Under the pieces are notes generated by a model that saw only the letters and a list, made by a program, of their open reading frames with translations, was not told where the DNA came from and did no database searches. A program made the translations under genes and the position numbers. Below, piece after piece: positions 22,302-35,359 of a DNA stretch of 64,000 nt. The DNA lies in NCBI RefSeq assembly GCF_019703515.2, contig NC_059368.1, forward strand, positions 35,913,831 to 35,977,830, written 5' to 3'. Source of the stretch: Myxocyprinus asiaticus (Eukaryota > Chordata > Actinopteri > Cypriniformes > Catostomidae). Position 1 is the stretch's first letter. Each line of letters opens with the position of its first letter.

Positions 22302-23110
22302 GGGCTGAAAAGACGGTGACAGACCGACGTAATGGCCCGCGGTGTGTCCCGTGGCACCATGCCCGTCTCGGGACTCGAGTCTGGAGCCAGTGCTGAAGCG
22401 GCCTCATATGCATCAACCCGAGCGGGGTGGCCACCGCCGAGGATGCCATATGCCCCAGGAGCCTCTGAAAAAGTTTCAGTGGAACCGCTGTTTTCTGTTT
22501 GAACGCCTTCAAACAGGCCAACACCGACTGGGCGCGCTCGTTCGTAAGGTGCGCTGTCAAGGAGACTGAGTCCAACTCCAAACCGAGAAAAGAGATGCTC
22601 TGAACCGGGAGGAGCTTGCTCTTTTCCCAGCTGACCCGAAGCCCTAGTCGGCTGAGGTGTGAGAGCACCAGGTCCCTGTGTGCGCATAACCCGTCTCAAG
22701 AGTGAGCTAAGATTAGCCAGTCGTCGAGATAGTTGAGAATGCGAATGCCCACCTCCCTTAATGGGGCAAGATCTTCGTAAAGACGCGAGGAGATAGGGAA
22801 AGGCCGAAAGGGAGGACTTTGTACTGATACGCCTGACCCTCGAACGCGAACCACAAGAAGGGTCTGTGTCGAGGAAGGATTGAGACATGAAAGTATGCAT
22901 CCTTCGGGTCTACCGCCGCAAACCAATCTTGATGCCGGACGCTCGCTAGAATGCGTCTTTGCGTCAGCATCTTGAACGGGAGTCTGTGTAAGGCCCGGTT
23001 CAGTACTCACAGGTCCAAGATTGGCCGCAACCCACCGCCTCTTTTCGGTACAATGAAGTAGGGGCTGTAAAACCCCTTCTTCATCTCGGCTGGAGGGACA
23101 GGTTCTATCG
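22261..23110 (-). pseudogene. DIRS copy 1 reverse transcriptase (broken)
   Basis: Begins KKGFYSPYFIVPKRGGGL (23078-23025), then a premature TGA in the RPILDL stretch. Next come KDAYFHVSILPRHRPF and VLPFGLSLSPRVFTK (frame 22970-22758), a small deletion near 22775 that shifts frame, and the catalytic YLDD box at 22731-22720 followed by WLILAHS. The thumb/connection reads LGLRVSWEKSKLLPVQS and FLGLELDSV (frame 22668-22261). The active-site motif is intact, but the stop and frameshift inactivate the copy. Confidence 0.88.
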
Positions 23111-23992
23111 CGTCCTTCCGTAGGAGGGTAGCGATCTCCACGCAAGGTAGCAGCGTTTCCGACTTTCACCAAGGTGAAGTGGACACCGCTGGACCTGGGC
23201 GGATGCCCGGCGAAGTGAATCGCGCAGCCGAGTCGGACGGTCCGGACCAGCCCTCGTGACGGACTGGAAAGCGCAAGCCATGCGTCCAAGTTCCGCGCAA
23301 GGGGGACCAAAGGGACAACGTCATTGGATGTACCGGCGGGTGGGGCCTCGCAGCGGGGTGGAGCTTGAGGTGCCACACTACATCGTGGCCGTGCTGAGTC
23401 CGAGGACATCGAAGCACTTACCTGGCTCCTTGTGACCACCCCCGGAACAGCCTGGGACGGGGGAGGAAGAGGCCTGTCCTCATGACCCGTGGAGACTGTC
23501 ACATCGGGGGCGGATTTGTGCCACAGCTGGGCGCTCAGGGCGGGAGACCGCCGCTGGAGCGCCAACCTGCCAAATGGAGTGGTGGACGGTGGTCGTGATG
23601 CCAGCCATACACACCGGATATGTGACCCAGGGAACAAGGAAACCACTCTTGCGGAGCTCTTGAGTACTGCAGCCACTTAGGCATGCAGCGCAATTAAATG
23701 CAAAAGGTAACAAAAAGATGAAGATCTGCTTACCAGCTCCAGAGCAGCGGGTTTCGTTGTCCCTGGGTCGCCCGTCTCAGGGGCGCTTCGAAGACCTCCG
23801 TGGGTTCTTCTGTGCCGGCTGTGAGACAGGTGGCGTCGGCTTCCTGCGGTGGGCTCCAAGCCGGGGCCGGGCCGGAGGGGCGGGCTGCAGCGGAGCTGGT
23901 GCAGTCACCGCAGGGGGACGCCCTCGGCGATGAGTAGATGGGGTGCGGGATCTTGAGCCACGCTGGGGCAGGATAAGCCGGCTAGCATCCAT

Positions 23993-25221
23993 CTACTGCT
24001 CTACCATCGAGAACTGCTGGGCAAAGTCCTCGACGGTGTCGCCGAATAGGCCCGCCTGGGAAATGGGGGCAGCAAGGAATCGTGTCCTGTCGGCCTCACC
24101 CATCTCGACCAGGTTGAGCCAAAGGTGGCGCTCCTGGACCACTAGTGTGGCCATCGTCCGCCCGAGAGACCGCGCCGTGACCTCCGTTGCTCGGAGAGCG
24201 AGGTCGGTCGCCAAGCACAGTTCCTGCATCAATCCCGGGGCGGAACTACCCTCGTGCAGTTCCTTTAGCGCCTTGGCGGACTTGCAGGAGAGCCATGTCG
24301 TGCAGGGCGGAGGCGGCTTGTCCAGCAGCGCCATAGGCTCTGACCGTCAGAGATGACGTAAACCTACAGGCCTTGGACGGGGGCTTTGGGCACCCGCGCC
24401 AGGTGGCGGTGCTCTGCGGGCATAGGTGCACCGCGAGTGCCTTTATCCACCGGGGGATTGCCGAATAACCCTTGGCCGCCCCACCATCGAGGGTAGTGAG
24501 AGCGGGGAAGCTGAAAAGATCGGGACCGGGCAGTAAAAGGTGCCTCCCACGACCTTGTCAGCTCTTCATGCACTTGCGGGAAGAAAGGAACGGGGCAGGG
24601 CGTGGCTTTGAGCGGCGCCGCGAGCCCAGGAACCAATCACAGAGCCGCGAGGGTTCAGGGAAGAGCGGTGAAATCCACTCTAACCGACGCTCGCGGCTGT
24701 CCGGGAAAGCATGTCGTCATCTCCGCGTCAGCCTGTGACTGGGCGATCGGCCCCGAAGGGAGGAGCCCAGCTGAGGCTTCCGACTGGACGAGCCCGCTCT
24801 CCGATGCTGCGCTCGAGAGCTCATCACTTTCGCGGGCTCCGAATAAGAGGTCGAACTCGCCGTGAGACGAGCCGGCGGACTCACCCGGAAGCCCGATCGG
24901 GGCAGACGAGCGTGCTGGGGAATGGGAGGTCCGCGGGGGGATACCCGGCGGAGGCGGTCCCATTGGGGTCCCCAAATCGCCCCCAGTGCTAGCCGCGCTG
25001 GCCTCAAACCCGTGGGTAAAAGGACCGAGGCGGGAGCCTCTGGGGTGGCTTGCTTTCTTACGAAGGCGAGCCGCGACCGCAACGTTGCCATGGATATATT
25101 CTCGCAATGAGAACGTGACCATCCACGAACGCTGTCTCCGCGTGAGCAGTGCCCAGACACGAAAGACAGTGATCGTGACCGTTAGAAGGCGAGAGATAAC
25201 GAGCGCAACCAGGAATAACAC
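23993..25221 (-). pseudogene. DIRS copy 1 gag-like region (broken)
   Basis: Starts with a C-x2-C-x4-H-A-x2-A motif (about 25169-25130; CLSCLGTAHAETAF). A one-base loss then replaces the following S-H-C seen in copy 3 with a shifted frame. Further on, a proline/serine-rich middle (25221-24655) and an alpha-helical segment with WLNLVEMGEAD and GLFGDTVEDFAQQF (24334-23993) match copy 3. This is probably the nucleic-acid-binding or structural protein of the element. Confidence 0.75.
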
Positions 25222-25489
25222 ACAATTGGAAAAGCATCTTTAAAAAGACGCATCTTTAAAAAGACGTTCCGTGTGTGCCGCTCTTTTAGAGAAATATATA
25301 CTCTTTTAGAGGGGAAAAATGCTCTTTCAGAAAATATACTCTCTAGTTTTTCTGCCGAAGCGCCCAGGGGCGTTCTCTGCAGTGCACCAGTGCAGAGGAG
25401 GGAGAAGCCGCTGAAATGCGCTGTCAGATCCAGCAGGTGAATGAACAGTAGTATTCAGCTCAGCGAGCATGACCGTTCAGCTCCGAAGA

Positions 25490-25676
25490 GAAAATCTGAA
25501 TGAGTGGTTGCATACCAGTGGTTGCATACCCGTATGTTTGGGGGAGTGGCATGCAAATACCACTCGCCAATTTTCATTGGCCTTTTATCAAAGACCAGAG
25601 GTGTCTCGGGCTCCCAAGAGTGACCCCTAGTGTCACTACATCGACACCAACGTCGAGTGAGTGACAGATAGGGAAC
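25490..25676 (-). repeat. DIRS copy 1, 5' inverted terminal repeat with lost TATA core
   Basis: Matches the 3' repeat at 19356-19520 in inverted orientation. However, the TATAAAAGGAGCTGG stretch is replaced by a second copy of the neighbouring GGTATGCAACCACT block (25504-25531 on the plus strand). The terminus is GTT (minus strand) at 25676. Confidence 0.85.
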
Positions 25677-27884
25677 AGGCATTTAGAATAATCGGGACGA
25701 CGCCCAGTGATTGCTCAGGAAAACTGTGGATATATGCATTATTTCAGATATAAATAGGGCTAATTGTTGCACAATAGTTTTTGTCTCATAATACATTCAG
25801 TATTTCTCAACACAACTTTGGTAAAGTGTAAGTGGCAGGGTAACTTAAAGGGGGTCGCATACCAGACACATCTGGCGGACACACAGCTATTACGCTCGGC
25901 GTCTAACGGCAGCGCCCAGCTATGACTCCGGAGGCTGCTCAGCACAGAATGCAACTCACATAGTTTTCCATTAAACTTTATCCAAATCTTTATCAAAGGA
26001 TGTAGATTATTTACTCTAGCCAACACTGGATGATATATTGTAAATATGTATATTTCATATAACCCATAGCCTAGCCTACACAATTTATTTTAGGAAACAA
26101 ATATGTATTTTTGTGTCTGACATCTTAACTGAAACCTATTCAAGGTTACATACAAAGAAACTGCATAATAAACATAAACATTTCTTTGCACAGTTACACA
26201 AGTTTCATATACTAACCTACAAATTCATCAGTGTCACTTTGTTCCTTCTGAAGAATTAACAAAACCTTCATACATTTTGTTTGTATGGTGACTATGTTCA
26301 CAACTTTGGACTGCCACTTGCACCTCATTAACTTTTCCTTAAGTATTAAAAGGGTCATGAAATGCTTTTTTTATTATCATTATTTTCCCTGAGGTCCATT
26401 GAAAATGTCAGTAAAGTTTTTTTTGCACCAAAACTCTCATAGTTTAGTAATAAATGATAATTTTCCACCCTGTCTCTGGCCCTCTGACTGAAACGCTTGG
26501 TTTTGGCCTCAGCATCTCATATAAACTTCTATGTTAATGCCCACTGTTCTGATTGGCTAACATTGTGCAGCCCCTCAAATTCAGCCATATTTGAAACTCA
26601 ATCAGAAGAGAATAAACAAGCTGTCCACAACATTATAAACCAAATTTCAGAGTTTACACATAACGCACGTCCAACACATTGCATCTGAATATCTTAAACT
26701 GTTCACTCAAGCATATTAGCACCATAACTATCAAACAGTCATGACATATGAAATATTCATATTGAAACTGTTAACTGACGGTTTTGCTGTCAAGTCTAAG
26801 TGCCCCATTCTTCAATGACAGTTCCTTTGCAAAGCTTGAATCGCATTATGACTAGTTCACAAGCAGTCCACACTGATTTTAGCTGCACAAACACAGTCCA
26901 TAGAACATTGAAACATGACACACACACATAGGTGCACTGAGGTGCAGATCACCAGAAACGCTTCCAAACAGTCAAAGATGTCCAGCTACTGCTTGTTTAC
27001 ATACACCAACAATAAAAAATAGCACAGATGGTCGCAAGAACAGCAAGACGACGCAGAACAGCTGAATAAAGCCTAATGGAGTCTCCTTTTCTGAGTTGTA
27101 ACTGACACCGCGTCTTTTAAAAGCAGCGCGATAAACATGACAATGGTCAAATACGTTTGTATAATGCATTTGTGTGTGTGTAATAATAACATAATACACT
27201 GAAAATTTAATCAGATAAATAGCATATATCAATATTTGCTGGAAGTGGCCCCCATATAAAAAAAATTATTCAAATAATAATAAATACAATGAATATAATT
27301 TAGATAATTCAAAATCATTACGTTATTATATGGCAGATGAGTAAAGCATTGATTAGACAATACAATGTCAATATATTGTTTGGTTTATTTCCCTATCATT
27401 GAACATAAGATATATCACTGACCTACAGTCCACAGCAATCCATTTTATAATTGAGTTCATCAGTCTGTCCGAGGTAGACTTAAGCTGTTCTCACAGGCTG
27501 CGTTCTTGAGCTCCTTCTGTACATATGCAGAGGTTTTTGGTGTCTCACCGTGCATGCTCCATGTTTCATTGGTTTTCAGCATCTCTATCCATAAACGTAG
27601 AGTTTTCAAGATGCTCTGTCAAGTTCAATGTAGTTTAAAGCTTTACAAAATGAGTCTTGAGACCCCTGCACTCAGCTCCATCCAGCAGTCTTCGAACAGC
27701 TGTCTACTGCCCCCTGCTGACAGACTCGCAAAAATATGAATGTGGCACTTCAAGCTTGAATTGCTCCATTGGTAGGAAAATTCCTAATTACAGTGGGATT
27801 ATTAATAGTGTTTATTTTTTAACACACTTTTTTTTACAATGATTAATCACACTGAATTAACACATTAAATTGACAGCCTATATA
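25677..27884. other. Unassigned interval with dispersed-repeat character
   Basis: No gene recognised. From about 26348 the text (AAGGGTCATGAAATGC...) resembles the start of a widespread fish repeat, but I could not find a matching far end. Short open frames (for example 26972-27232 minus, 27506-27739 plus) show no family features. Confidence 0.4.
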
Positions 27885-29448
<1,564 letters not shown>

Positions 29449-29475
29449 TATACTGTATACAGTATTTACAGTATG

Positions 29476-29479
<4 letters not shown>

Positions 29480-29532
<53 letters not shown>
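29480..29532 (+). repeat. (TA)n microsatellite
   Basis: About 26 TA units lie just outside the right end of the Sleeping-Beauty-like element. The AT-rich target is typical for TA-inserting transposons. Confidence 0.95.
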
Positions 29533-29534
<2 letters not shown>

Positions 29535-30394
29535 TAGATAACTGCAGATGACATAACAGACTCTACTACACAAGTGTCTCTGGACAAATCTCATCTCAAA
29601 CACCACATTCTGTCAAGTCAGACTGACACATTTATTCAGGATCACACCACAAATCCCTCATTTCTGGGAAACTGACCCTGAATGTATCATTTTGTGTAAG
29701 AGAGTGTGTGTCAGGCAAGATACTAGATGTAGGATTACATGGTTGTCTTTCTTTGACTCATTTAGTTGCTACGGCAACCACATGTTCTTTATCATCTTCT
29801 GTAGCAATGTGTTGCAAAAATAGTGAAAGAGATGGAGGAAATGGAGGGAACATTGCATATTTAAACCTGGCTTGGTGTAATTACTTTGTCCCCAAGCTGG
29901 TACACTCCGCACTTAAGATCCATAGGTCCAGAAGTCATTGGCTCATTGAGATCTTGATCACACAGATGTGACTAAAGCTGCCTCAACTGGTAGAGCATGA
30001 TGCAAGCAATGACAGGTCTTGGATTGTATATGAATGTAATGTATACCTTGAATGGACTGGTGTTCAGGCCATAAAGATTCTGGTTATGAAAGGGAAAAAA
30101 ATTAAATAAAAACCTTCAGGATTTAAAAGCTGTGAACAGCAGTCCTGCTGTGCATTACTGTCATCCCTGTGTAACAACCTCTGAAATCTGGTTATCATGG
30201 TCAGAGTTCTTAGCAATGGTTACCATGAGAACTCTGTGTTATATCTCGTTCTCTCTGATATACTGCTGCAATTGATTACGGCCCCTGGGCATTATGTAAG
30301 AGGAGATTTAGCTCTAAAAGTGTTTCCTGCTCTAATTTCTCCTTTAACACATCAGTTTAATTGCAGTCTTCATTTATGTCAACATTTACTGATA
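29533..30394. other. Mostly unassigned; short tRNA-SINE-like trace
   Basis: About 29972-30070 (GCCTCAACTGGTAGAGCATG...) resembles a decayed tRNA-derived head with an A-box-like TGGTAGAGCATG, but no good B box follows. The rest has no recognisable feature. Confidence 0.35.
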
Positions 30395-30560
30395 TTGGGC
30401 TCTATTTTCATGTGTGCGCAAAGCGCAGCACTACATGGAACCACCATGCGCAACGTCTTATTCTAATCGCAATTTTCGTTCCAGCGCAAATTGTGCGTGG
30501 GTGGGAATGTTTGTGCTATTCTGGGTGTATGTGCGCAAACTGTTGGTGTATTGTTTGCAG
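30395..30560. repeat. GCGCAA-rich dispersed repeat, copy 1
   Basis: Shares order and wording with 39165-39330: TTCTAA-CGCAATT, CCAGC-CAAAT, a GTGGG block, CGCAAACTG-TGGTGTATTGTTT. Both copies are non-coding and the family is not identified. Confidence 0.6.
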
Positions 30561-31078
30561 GGGCAGACCTACCGGGGTGGTATTGGGTGGCAAATGCCAC
30601 CCTAAGAAAAAGCATTGCCACCCCATCTGCCACCCCAGCATTAGTATCCCAATGTATAAAAAATAAATGTACATTGTGTAGGGGTTTATTCATTTCGAAC
30701 TGCTTTAATCGAGCCCACAACATAGACCTATTGAGTGAGTAACCACAGCAGCGACCAATCACATGATAGATTACATCAGAGCCCAGTCATGTGATAGATT
30801 ACATCAGTGGCCAATCATGGAAATGCTGTGCTGCTGCAGCGCATATACAGTTTTGACCCATGCACACCACAACAACGACAACATGGACAGATACATGGAA
30901 AAAGAGGTAAATTAATATCTCAGCTGTTTCTCAGTCATAACTGAAAGATTATTAGATACATCACTTTCAATTATGGGTGTAAACGGATGAGACATGTCCT
31001 CAACACTTTTTGAAATTGCTTTTGTCAGGTATATGTATAATCCAGTTGAAGCATATCCAGTTCTTGAGTTAGAGTTTC

Positions 31079-31734
31079 TGTAACGAGCGATAGTGAGAAC
31101 AAACAGTTCAAAGGATTTATTAACAACTAATATGAGCAGTCACTGGGTTGTGGAATGACGAAGATCGCGGCACTGGCAGCAGCGGGAAACGATCTCCAAT
31201 AGCGTGCGCACCATGGCTGCACAAGAGGCAATCCGTGAAGAGTGTGTTCGTAGGATGAGTGTGTGCATTGTGGAAGTCAGGAACAGATTAGAAGAATCCT
31301 CTGTTGAAGCTTAGTGAGGTGCAGAACGACATCCAGCAGGGTAGGGCGATCTAGCTCCCGACAGGCGGGAATAGACGAGGTATCCTTCGTGGAAACACAG
31401 TTGACATGCAGCGAACTGGAAGGCAACACACACCCAACACATGGGCAACCAACAGATACATGAGACAGGACCAACTAGGCAGAGAGAGCGAGGTTAGTTA
31501 CTTCACACCAAACAACAATCTAGCAAACATACTGAGAACGCGACGGGCTTAAGGAGGGAGTGAATTAGAGGAGAACAGGTGTTGCTCGGCACGCTAATCA
31601 GTGGTATGATCAGCGTTCCCCCAGGAATAATCAATGTTCCCATGGAAACATGGATCGTGTATGCCGGTCGCGCCTGCGAGACTTGAGGGAGAGAAAATGC
31701 AAAACAAACCGGCAAACTCTCCGGAGCTGTGACA
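31079..31734 (-). mobile_element. Candidate solo LTR (gypsy-like)
   Basis: A 656-bp block that on the minus strand begins TGTCACAGCTCCGGAG and ends CGCTCGTTACA (TG...CA). Near its 3' end it has an AATAAA signal (plus-strand TTTATT, about 31118-31123). Flanking five-mers are GTTTC (31074-31078) and GTTTG (31735-31739), a possible target duplication with one change. No internal coding region is adjacent, so it would be a solo LTR. Composition and termini resemble fish Ty3/gypsy LTRs; the assignment is inference. Confidence 0.6.
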
Positions 31735-31952
31735 GTTTGTATTTCATATGATCTGTTTGTGTTCTGACTGGCGATCTGGCATTGGATTGTGTTATTTTGA
31801 ATGCTATGATGAGTGTTGTTGCGGCTGTTATTTTTGTCGTTTAGTGTTAGCAGTTTTTCCGCAGCTCATGCTCTTTTCTAGTGGAATAGTAAAGCTAAAT
31901 GTGTTTCACATCTCTGATGTACAGATGTAGATGCAATATGGTTTATTATATA

Positions 31953-33466
31953 CACTGTGTGCCCAATTATTAGGCAAATTGTATTCCTCAAGATTAATTT
32001 TATTGTTGAACAAACACAATGCTCTCAGTCAATCCAAAATATTATTGAACCTCAAACCTGAATGTTTAACAAAGAAAAAGTGAGTTTTGTCTTTCTCATA
32101 TGAATATATAAGTGTGCACAATTATTAGGCAACTATTAGTGTGCACAATTATTAGGCAACTAAATTACAAAAATAATTTCTCCCAACTCAATTGTTTATT
32201 CTCAATTTTTAGAGTAGGTGCAACAAATAAGTAACAACATTTTCTGACCTTTCAAAAATATTCAGTGACCAATATAGCCACCCTTCTTTTCAATAACTGC
32301 CATGAGCCTTCCATCCATGGAGTCTGTCAGTTTCTTGATCTGTTCACGATCGACTTTCGCTGAAGCAGCATCCACAGCCTCCAAAATGCTGTTCAAAGAG
32401 GTGTATTGTCTTCCCTCACTGTAAATCTCACGTTTGAGAAGGGCCTACAAGTTCTCAGTAGGATTTAAGTCAGGTGAGGAAGGGGGCCAAGTCATTATTT
32501 GGGCATCTTTGAGGCCCTTGCTGGCTAGCGAAGTAGTGGAGTACTTGGATGCATGTGATGGAGCATTGTCCTGCATAAAGATCATGGCCTTCTTGAATGC
32601 TGAGGACTTCTTCCTGTACTACTGCTTGAAGAAAGTACTTTCCAGAAACTGGCAGTAGGTTTGAGAGTTGAGTTTCAGTCCATCTTCAACTCGAAAAGGT
32701 CCAACTACCTCATTCTTAATGATAGCAGGAGAGACTCCTGACTCGAAGCGGTGCCCTGTGTCCATTAGTGATCCAGCCAAGGGCCCATCCATCTGGTCCA
32801 TCAAGAGTCACTCTCATTTCATCTGTCCATAAAACCTTTGAAAAATCTGTCTTCATGTATTTCTTTGCCCAAACTTGACACTTCAACTTGTGAATATATT
32901 CAGTGGTGGTCGTGTTTCAGCCTTCTTGACCTTAGCCATGTCTCTGAGCACTTGGTACCTTGCACTTCCGGACACTCCAGGTAGGTTGCAGTTCTGGAAT
33001 ATGGTAGCATTTGAGGATAATGGGTTCCTGGTAGCTTCACGTTTAATTCTTAAGTCTTTTGCAGCTAATTTGCACCTTTTCTTCTCCATGCATTTTTTGC
33101 ACCCCAGTTGACTATTCGCAACAAAACGTTTGATTGTACGGTGGTCATGCATCAATAATTTAGCTATTTCAAGATTGTTGCATCTGTCTGAAAGGCATTT
33201 TACAATATTTGACTTTTCAGTGTCAGTTAAATCTCTTTTTTGGCCCATTTTACCTGAGGTAATGAAGCTGCCTAATAATTATGCACACCTTGATATAAGG
33301 TGTTAGTCATTTTTGCCACACCTTCGCTCATTACACAAATACATACCACCTGAAAATGATTGAATCCAATAAGCATTCGAGTTTATATGGTTTAGAGTTG
33401 GAAAATGTGCATGGAAATAATGATAAGATCAGAATACTCACTTGCCTAATAATTGGGCACAAAGTG
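31953..33466 (-). mobile_element. Mariner/Tc1-family element, copy 2, both TIRs
   Basis: 1514 bp between TA dinucleotides (31951-31952 and 33467-33468). TIRs match except at one base: left CACTGTGTGCCCAATTATTA, right the complement of CACTTTGTGCCCAATTATTA. Same family as 6473-7646. An extra tandem copy of AGTGTGCACAATTATTAGGC lies inside the left end (32111-32160). The transposase is on the minus strand and is a pseudogene. Confidence 0.9.
32440..33248 (-). pseudogene. Mariner-like transposase, copy 2
   Basis: N-terminal frame 33248-32883 starts MGQKRDLTDTEKSNIVKCL and contains a helix-turn-helix (NLEIAKLLMHDHRTIKRFV). The catalytic part is scattered over frames. The first D is in TDEMRVTLDGPDG (about 32820-32780), the second D in IFMQDNAPSHASK (about 32580-32540) and the E in SPDLNPTENL, where the next codon is a stop. 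A short deletion around 32728 removes residues present in copy 1. It is inactive. Confidence 0.8.
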
Positions 33467-33837
33467 TATAAAAAGTTATATTTGGGCAAAATAATATGTA
33501 TTACAAACAAATCAACATACCAAAAATGTCATAAGGCATCAGATAGTCAGCTAGACTGTGTGTAGGGTCCTATAGGTTGCCATGGAAATGTGCCTAGTAG
33601 TTTGACAACTGAGGGGAAAATTATAAGTGCATTTGGATTAAAAAACCCATGGAATGATTACTTGTTATTTGAACTTTAAATAGGTTTTATGCACACATAC
33701 TGTAGCTCATTGTATTTCATCTCATCAGGTTTCCCAAATATTCCATCAGATATACAGTACATAAGCCTTTTCCCCTTATGATCATACTTCTTTTAAAAAA
33801 ACTGGTCTCCTTTTCTGTCATTGCTAGTTTAATGTGG
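33467..33837. other. Unassigned spacer
   Basis: No feature recognised between the right end of mariner copy 2 and the truncated edge of DIRS copy 2. Confidence 0.4.
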
Positions 33838-35231
33838 TGAATAGGCCCACCTGGGAAATGGGGGCAGCAAGGAACCATGTCTTGTCGGCCTCGCCCATCT
33901 CGACCAGACGAGCGAGGTCGGTCGCCGAGCGCAGTTCCTGCATCAATTCCGGGGCGGAACTACCCTCGTGCAGTTCCTTTAGCACCTTGACGGACTTGCA
34001 GGAGAGCCATGGCGTGCAGGGCGGAGGCGGCTTGTCCAGCGGCACCGTAGGCCTTGGCCGTCAGAGACGATGTAAACCTACAGGCCTTGGACGGGGGCTT
34101 TGGGCACCTGTGCCAGGTGGCGGCGCTCTGTGGGCATAGGTGTACCGCGAGCGCCTTTATCCACTGGGGGATTGCCGAATAGCCCTTGGCCGCCCCACCA
34201 TCGAGGGTAGTGAGGGCGGGGAAGCTGAAAAGATCAGGACCGGGCAGTAAAAAGTGCCTCCTGCGACCTTGTCAGCTCTTCATGCACTTCCGGGAAGAAA
34301 GGAACGGGGGCGGGGCAATCGTCCCCGAAGGGAGGAGCCCAGCTGAGGCTTCCGACTGGACGAGCCCGCTCTCTGATGCTACGCTCGAGAGCTCATCACT
34401 TTCGTGGGCTCCAAATAAGAGGTCGAACTCACCGTGAGACGAGCCGGCGGACTCATCCGGAAGCCCGATCGGGGCAGACAAGCGTGCTGGGGAATGGGAG
34501 GTCCACGGGGGGATACCCGGCAGAGGAGGTCCCATTGGGGTCCCCAAATCGCCCCCAGTGCTAGCTGCACTGGCCTCATACCCGTGGGTAAAAGGACCGA
34601 GGCAGGGAGCCTCTGGGGTGGCTTGCTTTCTTACGAAGGCGAGCTGCAACCACAACGTTGCCATGGACATGTCCTCGCAATGAGAACATGACCATCCACG
34701 AATGCTGTCTCCGCATGAGCAGTGCCCAGACACGAAAGACAGTGATTGTGACCATCAGAAGGCGAGAGATAACGAGCGCAACCAGGAATAACACACAATC
34801 GGAAAAGCATCTTTAGAAAGATGCGTCTTTAAAAAGACGTTACATGTGTGCCGCTCTTTTAGGGAAATATACTCTTTTAGAGAAATATGCTCTTTTATTT
34901 CTGCCGAAGTGCCCAGGGGCATTCTCTGCAGTGCACCAGTGCAGAGGGGGGAGAAGCCGCTGAAATGTGCCGTCAGATCCAGCAGAGGTGAATGAACAGT
35001 CGTGGGAATTCAGCTCAGTGAGCATGACCATTCGGCTCCGAAGAGAAAATCTGAATGAGTGGTTGCATACCAGCTCCTTTTATACCCGTATGTCCGGGGG
35101 AGTGGCATGCAAAAACCACTCGCCAATTTTCATTGGCCTTTTATCAAAGACCAGAGGTGTCTCAGGCTCCCAAGAGTGACCCCTCGTGTCACTACATCGA
35201 CACAACATCGAGTGAGTGACAGTTAGTGAAC
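33838..35231 (-). mobile_element. DIRS-type retrotransposon, copy 2, 5' fragment
   Basis: Minus-strand fragment matching the first about 1.6 kb of DIRS copy 1 (24047-25676). The 5' terminus GTT is intact at 35231. The inverted repeat retains the TATA core (plus-strand CCAGCTCCTTTTATACCC, about 35070-35087). Reverse transcriptase, recombinase, internal complementary region and 3' repeat are absent; similarity stops at 33838. Two further internal deletions relative to copy 1 occur near 33907 and 34316. Confidence 0.88.
33840..34794 (-). pseudogene. DIRS copy 2 gag-like remnant
   Basis: Frames 34794-34576, 34733-34272 and 34045-33824 correspond to the gag-like region of copy 1: a proline/serine-rich middle with STGGDLGTPMGPP and SHSPARLSAPIGLPDESAG, then the LSCKSVKVLKELHEGSS segment. 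Internal deletions remove the WLNLVEM part. No intact protein is possible. Confidence 0.75.
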
Positions 35232-35359
35232 TGTATTTTGTATAGCAGAATGTTTTGACTTGACTTACAATGAATAGAATACAATAGTAAAGCTGGTAGT
35301 TTGTATTGCCATGCTAAGCAACATAATTTGTGTTTTTTACTGACATATTTTATGCTTAG

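Larger units (their letters stand above)
19306..25676 (-). mobile_element. DIRS-type tyrosine-recombinase retrotransposon, copy 1
   Basis: A 6.37 kb element on the minus strand, starting with GTT at 25676 and ending with GTT at 19306. It has gag-like, reverse transcriptase, RNase H and tyrosine recombinase regions, inverted terminal repeats and an internal complementary region. No integrase or LTR is present. DIRS elements are thought to replicate through a circular DNA that is integrated by the recombinase. All coding regions carry frameshifts or stops, so the copy is dead. It lies upstream of dlgap3 exon 1, in antisense orientation to that gene. Confidence 0.93.

Noticed and set aside
22696..23676. 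326-codon minus-strand frame taken as one protein
   Set aside because: Only its last about 25 codons (YLDD) are in the true reverse transcriptase frame; the upstream part is out of frame with the KKGFYSPYFIVPK and FGLSLSPRVFTK blocks.
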